From JAJEFO01 sp965214325 (GTDB taxonomy: Bacteria > Pseudomonadota > Alphaproteobacteria > Rhodobacterales > Rhodobacteraceae): 64,000 bases of DNA. The notes under the pieces are model-generated. The model had not been told where the DNA came from, did not search any database, and saw only the letters and a program-made list of their open reading frames with translations. Made by a program: the position numbers and the translations under genes. Of the stretch, positions 16,394-25,471 are shown in pieces. Location of the stretch: the NCBI GenBank assembly GCA_965214325.1, contig CBDCBG010000006.1, forward strand, positions 1,798,001-1,862,000. Reading direction: 5' to 3'. The first letter of the stretch is position 1. The number at the start of each line of letters is the position of its first letter.

Positions 16394-17134
16394 CTACGCG
16401 GTCTCGAGCGCTCCTGTTATCAACCCGGTGACTTCCTCCGGGCTGGTGTCGGTGGTAGGCTTGTCCGCAATTTTCCTGCCTCGGCGCAGGACCACGACGC
16501 GATCGCAGACATCGAAGACATCGCCCATTCTATGGCTGACCAGGATCACGGCATGTCCGGTATCTCTCAGGTGTGCAATCCGGGCCAGGACTTCAGCAAC
16601 CTGCCGCACCGAAATCGCGGCGGTGGGTTCGTCAAACAGGACGAGCCTTGGGTCGGAGAGACGCGTCCTCGCGAGCGCTACAGCCTGTCGCTGGCCTCCG
16701 GACATCCGTTCAACCAGGTCTTTCGGCCGCGTTTCCGACTTCAGCTCCTTGAACAGTTTCGCCGCGCGTTCGTTCATTTCCGCGTGCCATAGCTTATGGA
16801 ACAGCCCGAACCCGGTCACTGGCTCCCGACCCAGGAACACGTTCGCGGCGGCTGTCAAATTATCGCAAAGCGCCAGATCCTGATAGACGATCTCGATCCC
16901 GAGCTTTCGGGCATCCAGCGGATTCGAAAGCTCAACCTGCCTGCCCTCAATCATTATCTTGCCGGTGGAAGGGCGCAGGTTTCCAGCGACAATTTTCATC
17001 AATGTGGACTTTCCCGCACCATTGTCACCCATCAAGCCAACCGCCTCGCCAGCCCGGATGCTGAAGTCAACACCTTGCAGGGCGTTTATCGCACCAAAGC
17101 TCTTCTTGACGCCCGTCAATTCCAAAAAGCTCAT
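16394..17134 (-). CDS. Sugar ABC transporter ATP-binding protein (single NBD, FrcA/RbsA-like)
   Basis: 246 aa with one nucleotide-binding domain. Walker A is GDNGAGKST, the signature is ERMSGGQRQAVALAR, Walker B is RLVLFDEPTAAI and the H-loop is VILVSHRMGDVF. Most CUT2 ATPases (RbsA) are double NBDs of ~500 aa; this half-length form resembles FrcA and must dimerise. The ATG at 17134 is preferred because TTGGAG sits 7-8 bp upstream; an in-frame ATG at 17146 is the alternative. Same operon as the binding protein and permease. Confidence 0.9.
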   Translation of the reverse strand: MSFLELTGVKKSFGAINALQGVDFSIRAGEAVGLMGDNGAGKSTLMKIVAGNLRPSTGKIMIEGRQVELSNPLDARKLGIEIVYQDLALCDNLTAAANVFLGREPVTGFGLFHKLWHAEMNERAAKLFKELKSETRPKDLVERMSGGQRQAVALARTRLSDPRLVLFDEPTAAISVRQVAEVLARIAHLRDTGHAVILVSHRMGDVFDVCDRVVVLRRGRKIADKPTTDTSPEEVTGLITGALETA

Positions 17135-17272
17135 ACGTTGCTCCAAGCCGTTGCGGCTGCTCGGCGAACCTTCAGGCTGCCTTCGATCGCTGGCATGCTT
17201 GAGGCCGGCGGCGACGAAGGAGCGCGACAGGCCGTCGCGCTCCTCCGTGTGGTCCTTGCCTGGCGCCTTGAC

Positions 17273-18292
17273 CTATTGGTTGCCCCAGAGGCCGGGAACG
17301 TCAACGTTGTCTCTGGTTATCGACGTCGTGCTCAGGTAGAGCATCATGCCAACGTCGGTCATTTCCAGCCGACCCGGTGACCAAAGTGCTCCTTCCTGGT
17401 GCACTTCTCCCGGCTCAATCGTCTCCCCGTCAAACTTCTTCGCCATGAAATCGGCAACCAAGGTCCCGAAATCCGGAATCGGCTGACCGGAAGTCTGATC
17501 GGTGGAACCTGCGCGTATAAGATCCAGATTGTCACTGCATCCGTCGATCCCCCCGATAAAGATATGGCCATCTTCGCCAGCGGGCGCGAATTGGCCAATT
17601 TCCTTCAATGTCTGCACGGTTCCCGCCGCATATACGCAATCAGAGTGCATGTAGATGCCATCGATTGGCTGAGCGGACACGACGTCCCGAACGATTTCGA
17701 CCCCTTTTGCCGCGTCCCAATCGCCGGGCTTGGTGATCAGTTCAATGTCCGGATGCTGGTTGATGACATCATTGAATCCCGCACCCCGCAATTGCGCCAC
17801 ATTCTGTGCAAGGTTGCCCGTGATTTCCAGGACTGCGCCTTTTGGCGATCCGTATTTCTCGGTCAGATGAGCAACCATTGCTTCACCGGCCTGTTGTCCG
17901 CCCAGATAGTTGTCTGACAGAACGACCATGTCAATTTCGCAGCCCGAGGGCGCGCGGTCGATGGTATAGAAGGGAATGCCTGCCTCCTTCGCGGCCGCAA
18001 CGGCCACGCAGATGCCGGCGCTGTCGTCAGGCACGGCGACAATTGCCGCCACATTCTGCGTGATGAAGTCATTGACGTCGTTGATCTGCTTTTGGGCATC
18101 TCCACCGGACGTTACGGAAATGACCTTCCAGCCGCGCTGTTCGGCACCCACGACAAAACCGCCCTGAATCTGCGCTTGGGCGCCATCAAGCGATGGCGCA
18201 GCGTATCCGACGACCACTTCGTCTGCTGCCAAAGCTGTGCCACTCAGCGCAATGCTGAGCAAGCATGCCGCGGCTATCTGTTTTGAACACAT
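17273..18292 (-). CDS. Periplasmic sugar-binding protein (RbsB-like, CUT2)
   Basis: 339 aa with a clear Sec signal peptide (MCSKQIAAACLLSIALSGTA, cleaved after ALA). The type I periplasmic-binding fold follows: VVVGYAAPSLDGAQAQ, NDFITQNVAAIVAVPDDSAG, FYTIDRAPSG and GIDGCSDNLDLIRAGS. The start at 18292 has a strong GGGAGG. As first gene of the minus-strand operon it supplies the ligand to the transporter. The neighbouring lactonase and Gfo/Idh enzyme suggest a pentose or branched pentose such as apiose, but the ligand is not deducible from this sequence. Confidence 0.9.
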   Translation of the reverse strand: MCSKQIAAACLLSIALSGTALAADEVVVGYAAPSLDGAQAQIQGGFVVGAEQRGWKVISVTSGGDAQKQINDVNDFITQNVAAIVAVPDDSAGICVAVAAAKEAGIPFYTIDRAPSGCEIDMVVLSDNYLGGQQAGEAMVAHLTEKYGSPKGAVLEITGNLAQNVAQLRGAGFNDVINQHPDIELITKPGDWDAAKGVEIVRDVVSAQPIDGIYMHSDCVYAAGTVQTLKEIGQFAPAGEDGHIFIGGIDGCSDNLDLIRAGSTDQTSGQPIPDFGTLVADFMAKKFDGETIEPGEVHQEGALWSPGRLEMTDVGMMLYLSTTSITRDNVDVPGLWGNQ

Positions 18293-19147
18293 TTTGGAGC
18301 CTCCCTCTTGGTTCAAGGTGCTGGTGAATCCCAATTTTCACCCAACGCGGCGACAAGAACACGCCCGCACGAGTCTGTCAATTTGATTGTCTGACAATGC
18401 CGGCAATCCCCGATGACTTGCCTGCCCGCCGAGCGGAAACCGTTCCCGGTGCACGGCACGGCTTGTCCCTGCACGCACGGTTGATTGCGTCGGCCGCCAC
18501 GTCGGCCGGGTCGTAGGTGAGGCTTGTCCCTGCGCGCACGGTTGATTGCCGGGTCATGAAGATTCGGCGGGGCGGGCCGGTCGAACAAGACAGGCGGCTA
18601 CCGCCAAGAGCGGATTAGGGCCGGCGCAGTCTTCCTCGCCGAACTTCCCCGCGACAGCTCGGCAGAAGGCCTTCCAGCCCGGGAAGGCGAATGTCCTGCC
18701 CAGTTCCCGCCTTCTCGCGTGTACGGGGAATCAGCAGTGACCATGGGAGGCGACCGTGCAAGAAACGGACGCGAGATCCTGTGGAATACCTGTGCCCTGC
18801 CGGCCGTCCCATTCCAGGTCTTTCCTGTGTCGGAACCACCGCTGCCGGGCGTCAACTCCTGCCACGTGTCACGCCGGCGGACGGCAAAGTCCGGAAGAGG
18901 GCGGTCCCGGCCTGTCTCTGATCCGCGGAAGGAAACGGTCGCAAGGAGCGCAAGAATGCAGTGGCTCAAGCGCGACCACCGTGACGCCTTGCACGAAATG
19001 TCCGGGGCTGGCGCATCGGCATGGCAGGAGTTGGCGTTGGTCAACCCTGCGATCCGTGAAGTCAGCCGTATTGGCTGGGACGTATTGCGTTTCAGTCTAT
19101 GGTATGATTCCTATCACAAGCACTGTCATGCCATTTCGGAGATCAGA
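18293..19147. promoter_or_regulatory. Divergent control region between binding protein and Gfo/Idh genes
   Basis: About 850 bp with no convincing gene, separating two divergent transcription units of the same pathway, so it should contain both promoters and the operators of the GntR-type regulator. It includes two 29-bp direct repeats (18460-18488 and 18521-18549). The open frame that extends the Gfo/Idh gene upstream to 18719 lacks protein-like composition and was not taken as coding. Confidence 0.5.
18460..18549. repeat. 29-bp direct repeat pair upstream of the sugar operon
   Basis: The same 29 bases occur at 18460-18488 and 18521-18549 with a single A/G difference (both start GGCTTGTCCCTGC and end CACGGTTGATTGC), 61 bp apart start to start. 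They lie 170-260 bp upstream of the binding-protein start. They may be a duplicated regulator site or a remnant of a duplicated segment. Confidence 0.8.
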
Positions 19148-20188
19148 TTGTCGCCAAGCAAGACAACAAGAATCGGCCTGGTCGGTTGTGGGTTTTACGC
19201 GCAGAACCACTTGCATGCATGGACGGGTCTGTGCGCTCAGGGTGCCGAATTGGTTGCCGTTTGCGATCTTGATCCAGAGAAGGCAAGGGCATCGGGCAAG
19301 AAGTTTGGCGCCGCGTGGTACACCGACATAGATCAAATGTTGGACGCGAATGCGATTGATCTGCTTGATATCGCGACGCAAATGGGCAGCCACCAGAAAT
19401 TGGCGGCGGCGGCCGCGGAGCGGGGCATTGCATCGGTCCTGCAAAAGCCGCTGGCACCGACGCTCGATGAGGCGTGTGAGATCGTTGAATTGGCCATGGA
19501 GCGCGGGGTGTGGCTGGCCGTCCACGAAAATTTCCGCTTCGGGACCGGAATGCAACGCGTGAAGCAAACGATTGAGTCGGGCGTGATCGGTGCCCCGAAC
19601 TGGGCGAGAATCTCGTTTAGAACCGGATATGACGTCTATGCGGGCCAACCCTACCTGGCGCACGAAAGGCGGTTCGCAATTCTCGACTCTGGAATTCATG
19701 TGCTTGATCTCGCACGCTTTTTCTTGGGTGGTGTGAGCCGAATCGCTTGTGAGATCCAAAAGCGACGGGCCGGGATTGCCGGTGAAGACACCGCGACCAT
19801 GCTGTTGCGCCACAAGTCTGGTGCCGTATCGGTGGTCGAGACCACCTATCAGGCAAAGCGCGAGCCGGATGTCTTTCCCGAAACCATGTTGGAAATCGAG
19901 GGAACCACCGGGTCGGTCGTGCTCTCACAGAACCTGACGATGTCCGTGACGGAAAACGGGAAGACCAAGTCGGAAGCGGTCGGCTCGCCGCTGTTACCCT
20001 GGACGAGCCATCCATGGCACGTGAGTCAGGAAGCGGTCGTGCACGCGAACGCACACTTCCTCGACGCCTTTGCAAACGGCCGTGATGCTGACACGTCCGG
20101 CGCCGACAACCTGAAGACATTCGCTTTGGTCGAAGCCGCCTATGAAGCGGCAGAGACGCACGTGTCGGTCAGGCCCAGATACGCATGA
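19148..20188 (+). CDS. Gfo/Idh/MocA-family sugar dehydrogenase (apiose-dehydrogenase-like)
   Basis: About 346 aa, the usual family length when begun at the TTG at 19148, which has CGGAG 8 bp upstream. The NAD(P) Rossmann motif is TRIGLVGCGFYAQNHLHAW, the Lys-Pro motif is VLQKPLAPTLDEA, and the conserved His region is FAILDSGIHVLDLARFF. The stop overlaps the next start (ATGA). D-apiose dehydrogenases are Gfo/Idh members found beside apionate lactonases, so oxidation of a pentose or apiose to its lactone is a good guess. The longer frame upstream is rejected as noncoding. Confidence 0.8.
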   Translation: MSPSKTTRIGLVGCGFYAQNHLHAWTGLCAQGAELVAVCDLDPEKARASGKKFGAAWYTDIDQMLDANAIDLLDIATQMGSHQKLAAAAAERGIASVLQKPLAPTLDEACEIVELAMERGVWLAVHENFRFGTGMQRVKQTIESGVIGAPNWARISFRTGYDVYAGQPYLAHERRFAILDSGIHVLDLARFFLGGVSRIACEIQKRRAGIAGEDTATMLLRHKSGAVSVVETTYQAKREPDVFPETMLEIEGTTGSVVLSQNLTMSVTENGKTKSEAVGSPLLPWTSHPWHVSQEAVVHANAHFLDAFANGRDADTSGADNLKTFALVEAAYEAAETHVSVRPRYA

Positions 20189-22152
20189 TCAGGGGCAAAT
20201 TGGACCAGGCGGACCCGATTGCGCTTTTTGGAGCCGCACAGCCGGTGCCGGAACGGCGGACACTGTCCGCTGGCCGGCTGGAGGCCGTTTGGGACGCGGG
20301 TGCGCTGAGGAACATCCGTTATGACGGAATCGAAGTGTTGAGGGGCATCGCTTTCCTGTCGCGGGACGATGCCTGGAGGAACAATTCCGCAGAAATCGAC
20401 ATATTGGACTTAAGGGAAGAGGATGCGAGCTTTCACATCTCCTTCGACTTGGCGATCACCAACGGTGTGCAGCGCTTGAAGGCCGCTGCCCAAATCGATG
20501 GCCGTGCGGACGGCAGCTTGCACTGCTCCGTGTCGGCAACGGCCGAGACCGATTTCTCCACCAACCGGACCGGCTTTACCGTCCTGCATCCCTTGAAGCA
20601 TGTAGTTGGTCAGCCCGTTGACGTCATCCACACGGACGGCACTCGCAGTCGGAAGCGGTTTCCCGAGATGATCAGCCCGGCACAACCGATCTTCGACATC
20701 CGTTCATTGACCCACGAGGTCGGACCCGGGCTGAAGGCGACAGTCCTGATGGAGGGTGCAAAATTCGAGATGGAGGATCACCGGAACTGGATGGATGCCT
20801 CCTACAAGACTTACTCCGGTTCCCTGCTGGATCCCTGGCCCTACGTGATTGGCCAGGGTGAATGTGTCACGCAGTCGGTCACCCTGACTGTAGCCGGTCG
20901 TTCGACCACTAGGGGCGGTTCCGCCAGCGGCACGGCCGTCCCGGTGGTTCTGGGCGAGCCCGCCGAAGCGCTGCCCGAATTTGGAACGGCACTTTCGCTG
21001 ACACGGCCTTCCGGCGCGTTGGAAGGCCTCAACTTGCTGCTGGATGCCGCTCCGGCCTTTCTGGTGGGCCGCGTCGACGGGCGGCAATCGGAATTGGACC
21101 TGCAAGCAACCGACCTGGCAGAAATCGGGCGCGCGACGAAAACCCCTCTGCAAATCGAGCTGATCCTGCCGGCATTGCGAAGTGCCCACCGGGAACTTAA
21201 GGATTTCGCCATGGCGCTGGACCGCGCAGGCGTAGTGCCGCAATCCGTGGTCGTGACGCAGGCTCACGACATGGTGTCTTTCCAGCCCGGTGACCCTCGT
21301 CCGCCAGGTCCGAGTCATTCCGAAATGGCCGCAGCCGCTCGTGAAGCATTTCCTGACGTCCCGATTGGCGGCGGAGTTGTGGCCTTCTTTACCGAATTGA
21401 ACCGTTTGCCTGTCCCGAAAGATCTGTTCGACTTCGTGACACATGCCGTTTGTCCGACGGTTCACGCCGCCGATGACGTCTCCCTCATGGAGAATCTCGA
21501 GGCGGCAGAATGGATATTCGCTTCGGCCCGGAACATGATCGGGTCCACCCCGTATCACCTTGGGCCATCCTGGATATCCTCGCGGGTGAACCCCTACGGA
21601 CCTTCAGTCGATTCCAATGAGGAGAACCAAAGGCTCTGTCTTGCACAAACCGATCCAAGGCAACGAGGCCTCTTCGGGGCGGCATGGCTGTTGGGGCTTG
21701 CTGCAGTCTCGGCCGAGGCCGGGCTGGATTCGGTAGGCCTGGCTTCGCTGGCAGGTCCCCAAGGGCTGATCTGCGGCCCTCGCGACCGCAAGCCGCCTGG
21801 ACATCCGAAGGCGGAAGTCACTCCGGCGTATCATGTGCTTAAGGGACTGGCGGCACACAGGTCTTGTCGCCGTCTCGTCACCGCTTGCGGCGATCCCGGG
21901 ACCGTTGCCGCACTGGGCATCGAGACCAGCGCCGGCTGCGAGCTTTGGCTGGCCAATCTGACGGCACGGAGGCAGCGGGTGCAAATCGAGGGATGGCAAG
22001 GCACGGCCGAGCTGCACCTGATCGACGAAGCAAGTTTTGCCCCCGCCTTGAAGGCGGACTTTCTGACAAGCCCCGGCATCAGGTTGGAACGCACGACAAA
22101 CCTGTCCATGGGTCCCTACGCGTCCGCGCGGCTCGCACCAGCGGCTGCCTGA
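20185..22152 (+). CDS. apnL: D-apionate lactonase-like protein (ApnL family)
   Basis: A 655-aa soluble protein resembling the ApnL lactonases of apiose catabolism. Characteristic stretches are LHPLKHVVGQPVDVIHTDG, ISPAQPIFDIRSLTHEVGPG, EGAKFEMEDHRNWMDASYK (a TIM-barrel-linked acidic patch) and SARNMIGSTPYHLGPSWI. It begins with ATGA overlap to the dehydrogenase, which matches the order lactone-forming enzyme then lactone-opening enzyme. The family assignment rests on recalled sequence features, not on a search. An oxidoisomerase for the next step of the known apionate route is not in the window, so the substrate may differ. Confidence 0.7.
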   Translation: MIRGKLDQADPIALFGAAQPVPERRTLSAGRLEAVWDAGALRNIRYDGIEVLRGIAFLSRDDAWRNNSAEIDILDLREEDASFHISFDLAITNGVQRLKAAAQIDGRADGSLHCSVSATAETDFSTNRTGFTVLHPLKHVVGQPVDVIHTDGTRSRKRFPEMISPAQPIFDIRSLTHEVGPGLKATVLMEGAKFEMEDHRNWMDASYKTYSGSLLDPWPYVIGQGECVTQSVTLTVAGRSTTRGGSASGTAVPVVLGEPAEALPEFGTALSLTRPSGALEGLNLLLDAAPAFLVGRVDGRQSELDLQATDLAEIGRATKTPLQIELILPALRSAHRELKDFAMALDRAGVVPQSVVVTQAHDMVSFQPGDPRPPGPSHSEMAAAAREAFPDVPIGGGVVAFFTELNRLPVPKDLFDFVTHAVCPTVHAADDVSLMENLEAAEWIFASARNMIGSTPYHLGPSWISSRVNPYGPSVDSNEENQRLCLAQTDPRQRGLFGAAWLLGLAAVSAEAGLDSVGLASLAGPQGLICGPRDRKPPGHPKAEVTPAYHVLKGLAAHRSCRRLVTACGDPGTVAALGIETSAGCELWLANLTARRQRVQIEGWQGTAELHLIDEASFAPALKADFLTSPGIRLERTTNLSMGPYASARLAPAAA

Positions 22153-22846
22153 CACGGCGCGGTCGGCTCGCCCGCTGTCCGCTCATCGACTTTCTGACTA
22201 TGTACTCGGCACCAATGCCGTGGTCGCGATGGAGATCGGCGTCGGCACCGGTGAGTCCGAAGTGATCGACACAAAGAGTTATCGCCTGACATCCGCCGGC
22301 GCTGCCAATCCATGACAATGTGACCGGGCATCCAAGGATCACGCTCCTTCGAGATTTCTCCGCAAGCCCGAATCCCGATCCAACGTTGCTGCCGCATTTC
22401 GCATCTCCCGATCTGTCGGCAAGGCCGGCCGGATCCGCCCTTTGGCGACCCCGCTTGGCTCGGGACCGCCCTCTGTCGCCCGCCGGCGGGCAAGCAGCTT
22501 CTCTATTCCAGAGCTCTATCCGGACGCGACCTGAAGCGGCGAAGGTGAACTGGGTGAACGTCATCTCCGTAGAAGGCCCAACAGCGCGCGCAACCTGCAT
22601 TCAGCCGGTCCGCCGACGACGTTGCCGCCTGCATGCCAATGTCCCGCCGCGATCCGGCAATCACTCCCGACGCACGCATGGCTGCTGGCGCAACGGCGCC
22701 TTGACAGGTGGTGCGATGCGACGAGCCATGTTCACTGAAGTTCCGGTCATTTTTCCAGAGACTCGCTTGATCTCGTTGTCAACCTCGACATCCTGTAAGG
22801 CTGGATCGCACCTGCATGTCGTCACACCTTTCAATTGGCAAGCACG
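22153..22846. other. Convergent gap after the lactonase gene
   Basis: About 690 bp between two convergent genes. Overlapping frames on both strands have no family signature, and none has a good ribosome binding site. No clear terminator hairpin was found. I see nothing that can be named here. Confidence 0.4.
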
Positions 22847-23413
22847 CTACCGTCCGCCTTCTGCAAGGATGCGCACCCGCGCCGACAGGAAATCCAGGTC
22901 CGCATCCTCGATGCCCAGTTCACGAAGGCGATCCGCCGTATTCCAGAGGTATTCCGAATTCGGGCCGCGTCCACCTGAAGAGCGCGCGATGATCCGGGCT
23001 TGCTGTTCAAGTTCCAGCCCGAAGACGTACTGCAAGTGTGTTGGGTCAATCACGTAGGTCAGCGCAGTCACCGTCGAGCCGTCCTCGGCGTCCAGTCGAA
23101 CAAGGCGCTCAAGATAAGCTGACGAAATCAATTCACGTTCTCGCAGGTACTCGATCGCCTCCATGCTTGCATGGTCAGGCACGCGCATCGCTTGCCCTTG
23201 GCATGACGCCCCGGACATTTCGTCAAGTGCCAGCACCAGCCCGGGTTCCCCGGCGGTTCCACGATGGTGGATTGAACGCATGCAAAACGACCTGTGATAT
23301 CCGTGCAGTGTCGCGAGCTTCCGCTCGGCCACCGGGAATCCCGGGTTCCAGAGAAGCGAGGCGTAACCGAAGACCCAAACCGGGTTCAGATCCAGGACTT
23401 TCTCTTCCGTCAT
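22847..23413 (-). CDS. chaC: ChaC-type gamma-glutamylcyclotransferase
   Basis: 188 aa, a normal ChaC length. The substrate-binding loop VFGYASLLWNPG (family Y-G/A-S-L-x-W) is near the N-terminus. It is followed by YHRSFCMRSIHHRGT and the end segment GPNSEYLWNTADRLRELGI, both typical of bacterial ChaC. The enzyme converts gamma-glutamyl compounds, mainly glutathione, to 5-oxoproline. The ATG at 23413 was chosen because the family begins about 12 residues before the loop. It is divergent from the DUF2125 gene with only 42 bp between starts. Confidence 0.88.
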   Translation of the reverse strand: MTEEKVLDLNPVWVFGYASLLWNPGFPVAERKLATLHGYHRSFCMRSIHHRGTAGEPGLVLALDEMSGASCQGQAMRVPDHASMEAIEYLRERELISSAYLERLVRLDAEDGSTVTALTYVIDPTHLQYVFGLELEQQARIIARSSGGRGPNSEYLWNTADRLRELGIEDADLDFLSARVRILAEGGR

Positions 23414-23455
23414 GGCCACCTTAAAACAGCAGCCGACAGTCGAGGGAAGGGGCGG

Positions 23456-24448
23456 ATGCTGCGTCTTGCTGCGGCGCTCGTGATAGCCGCGCTTCTGTGG
23501 ATGTGCTGGTGGTTCATCGGGCATTCCGCGTATCAGAGAAACCTTACGGCCTGGATGGAACAGAGGCGCAGCGAAGGCTGGGTGGCGGAATGCTCGGATG
23601 TCACGACGCGCGGCTTTCCCAACCGCTTCGACACCACCTTGTCCGATCTCAAGCTGACGGACCCTGAAACGGGCATCACCTGGTCGACGCCCTTCGTGCA
23701 GTTCCTTTCGCTTGCATACAGGCCGCATCAGGTCATCGCCGTCCTGCCGGAGGAGCACTTGATCTCGACGCCGCTTGAGGCGTTTCAGGTCAACCATGAT
23801 GCTGCTCGAGCGTCCGTCTTCTTCAGGCCCTCGACAGACCTTGCACTGGAAAGGGCGCGACTTGTCCTGGAACACCCCCGAATCCGCTCGTCCCAAGGCT
23901 GGACCGTTTCGTCAAAGGAACTGCGCCTTGCAATCGAGACGATCCCCGTGCGTGAGAACACGTATCGAGTGGGAATGGAATTGCTGGAACTTTCCCTCCC
24001 CGACATGTTGCGGCGCAACCAGGATTCGTCCCGGATGTTGCCTGACCAGGTTGGCGTGGTTCGCGCCGACGCGGAGTTTGGGCTTGACGCGCCTATGGAC
24101 AAGCGATTCTTCGAAAGGGCGCATCTCCGGATCAACCGATTGGAACTGACCGACCTGACTGTTCGCTGGGGCGATTTCTCCTTTGGCGCAACAGGCGATC
24201 TTGCTGTCTCGGAGGATGGCGTGCCAGAAGGCGAAGTCATGCTGCGCGCGGAAAATTGGCAACCCATTCTGGACCTTGCAGCAGCGACGGGGCTGTTCGA
24301 GCCGGCATTTCACGACATGCTTGAGGCCGCATTCGAACTGATGAGCGGGCAAGAAGGCGTGCTTGAACTCCCGCTCGTGTTCTCCGGCGGTCAGGTCAGC
24401 CTGGGTGTGGTTCCGTTGGGAAGGGCGCCGCGACTCCAGACCTGGTGA
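23456..24448 (+). CDS. DUF2125 protein, membrane-anchored
   Basis: 330 aa. A hydrophobic N-terminal segment (LRLAAALVIAALLWMCWWF) anchors or exports the protein. The rest is beta-rich with the DUF2125 opening (RGFPNRFDTTLSDLKLTDP) and FVQFLSLAYRPHQVIAVLP. The ATG at 23456 has GGAAGGGGCGG directly upstream. DUF2125 proteins are widespread in alphaproteobacteria, usually beside housekeeping genes, and their function is unknown. Confidence 0.85.
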   Translation: MLRLAAALVIAALLWMCWWFIGHSAYQRNLTAWMEQRRSEGWVAECSDVTTRGFPNRFDTTLSDLKLTDPETGITWSTPFVQFLSLAYRPHQVIAVLPEEHLISTPLEAFQVNHDAARASVFFRPSTDLALERARLVLEHPRIRSSQGWTVSSKELRLAIETIPVRENTYRVGMELLELSLPDMLRRNQDSSRMLPDQVGVVRADAEFGLDAPMDKRFFERAHLRINRLELTDLTVRWGDFSFGATGDLAVSEDGVPEGEVMLRAENWQPILDLAAATGLFEPAFHDMLEAAFELMSGQEGVLELPLVFSGGQVSLGVVPLGRAPRLQTW

Positions 24449-24553
24449 CGCCTGCGCATTCAACACGGGTTTCCGAGTTGCTTGAGCATGACGAGCGTCA
24501 TCCAGCGCGCCGCATGACCCGGTCCTTGCGCATCCAGAAACCCGAGGGAGCGG

Positions 24554-25471
24554 TCACCGTGCCCCGCCACGGCCGAAGTCCGGGGCATCCGTGTCCTGGC
24601 CCGCCTCGATGATGCCGCGGCGAATCTCGCGCGTGCGGCTAAAGTAGTCGAAGAGCAACTCCGCATCGCCGGTCCTGATCGCGCGCTGCAGGGCGAACAG
24701 CTCTTCCGTGAAGCGACCCAGAATTTCCAGCGTCGCCTGCCTGTTGTTCAGAAACACGTCCCGCCACATGGTCGGATCGGATGCCGCAATTCGGGTGAAG
24801 TCCCGAAAGCCCGCCGCCGAATACTTCACGACTTCACTGTCCGTCACCCTGCGAAGGTCATCGGCCACTCCGACCATCGTGTAGGCGATGAGATGCGGGC
24901 AGTGACTCGTGACCGCCAGAACGAGGTCGTGATGGTCGACGTCCATCTCCTCGACATTTGCGCCCATGCCCCTCCAAAACCCCGTCAATCGTTCGAGCGC
25001 GTCCGGATCGGTGCTCGAGTCGGGCAAGAGGATGCACCAGCGATTCTCGAAGAGTTCCGCGAAGCCGGAGCGTGGCCCCGAATGCTCTGTCCCCGCCAAC
25101 GGGTGACCGGGAATGAAGTGCACGCCTTCAGGCACACGGGGCGCGACGACGTCGACCACGGCCCGCTTGACCGAACCGACATCCGTGAGAGTTGCACCGG
25201 GCTTGAGATGAGGTCCGATCTCGCAGGCCACGGTCCCCATCACTCCAACCGGCACGGCAAGAACGACGAGGTCGGCGCCTTCCACCGCCTCCGCGGGCGT
25301 TTCGGTGACAACGTCACAGAATCCGAGTTCACGCGTTATCTCGCGGCTTTCGACTGACTTGGCCGTGCCGACGATCTTGTCTGCGAGCCCTGCGCGCCGA
25401 ATGGCGTGAGCCATGGACGACGCAACGAGTCCGAGACCGATCAAGGCAACCCGACCGTAGACTTCCCTCAT
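24554..25471 (-). CDS. tyrC: Prephenate/arogenate dehydrogenase
   Basis: 305 aa. NAD(P)-dependent oxidative decarboxylation in tyrosine synthesis. It shows the Rossmann motif ALIGLGLVASSMAHAIRR, the conserved HPLAGTEHSGPRSG with the catalytic His, and SHCPHLIAYTMV. The start overlaps the hisC stop (ATGA), making a hisC-tyrC operon, an arrangement common in Rhodobacterales where both enzymes serve aromatic and histidine pathways. Prephenate versus arogenate preference cannot be told. Confidence 0.9.
   Translation of the reverse strand: MREVYGRVALIGLGLVASSMAHAIRRAGLADKIVGTAKSVESREITRELGFCDVVTETPAEAVEGADLVVLAVPVGVMGTVACEIGPHLKPGATLTDVGSVKRAVVDVVAPRVPEGVHFIPGHPLAGTEHSGPRSGFAELFENRWCILLPDSSTDPDALERLTGFWRGMGANVEEMDVDHHDLVLAVTSHCPHLIAYTMVGVADDLRRVTDSEVVKYSAAGFRDFTRIAASDPTMWRDVFLNNRQATLEILGRFTEELFALQRAIRTGDAELLFDYFSRTREIRRGIIEAGQDTDAPDFGRGGAR

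Noticed and set aside
18719..19147. N-terminal extension of the Gfo/Idh protein to position 18719
   Set aside because: The extension has no family similarity or good start; the TTG at 19148 has a well-placed CGGAG and gives a normal length.
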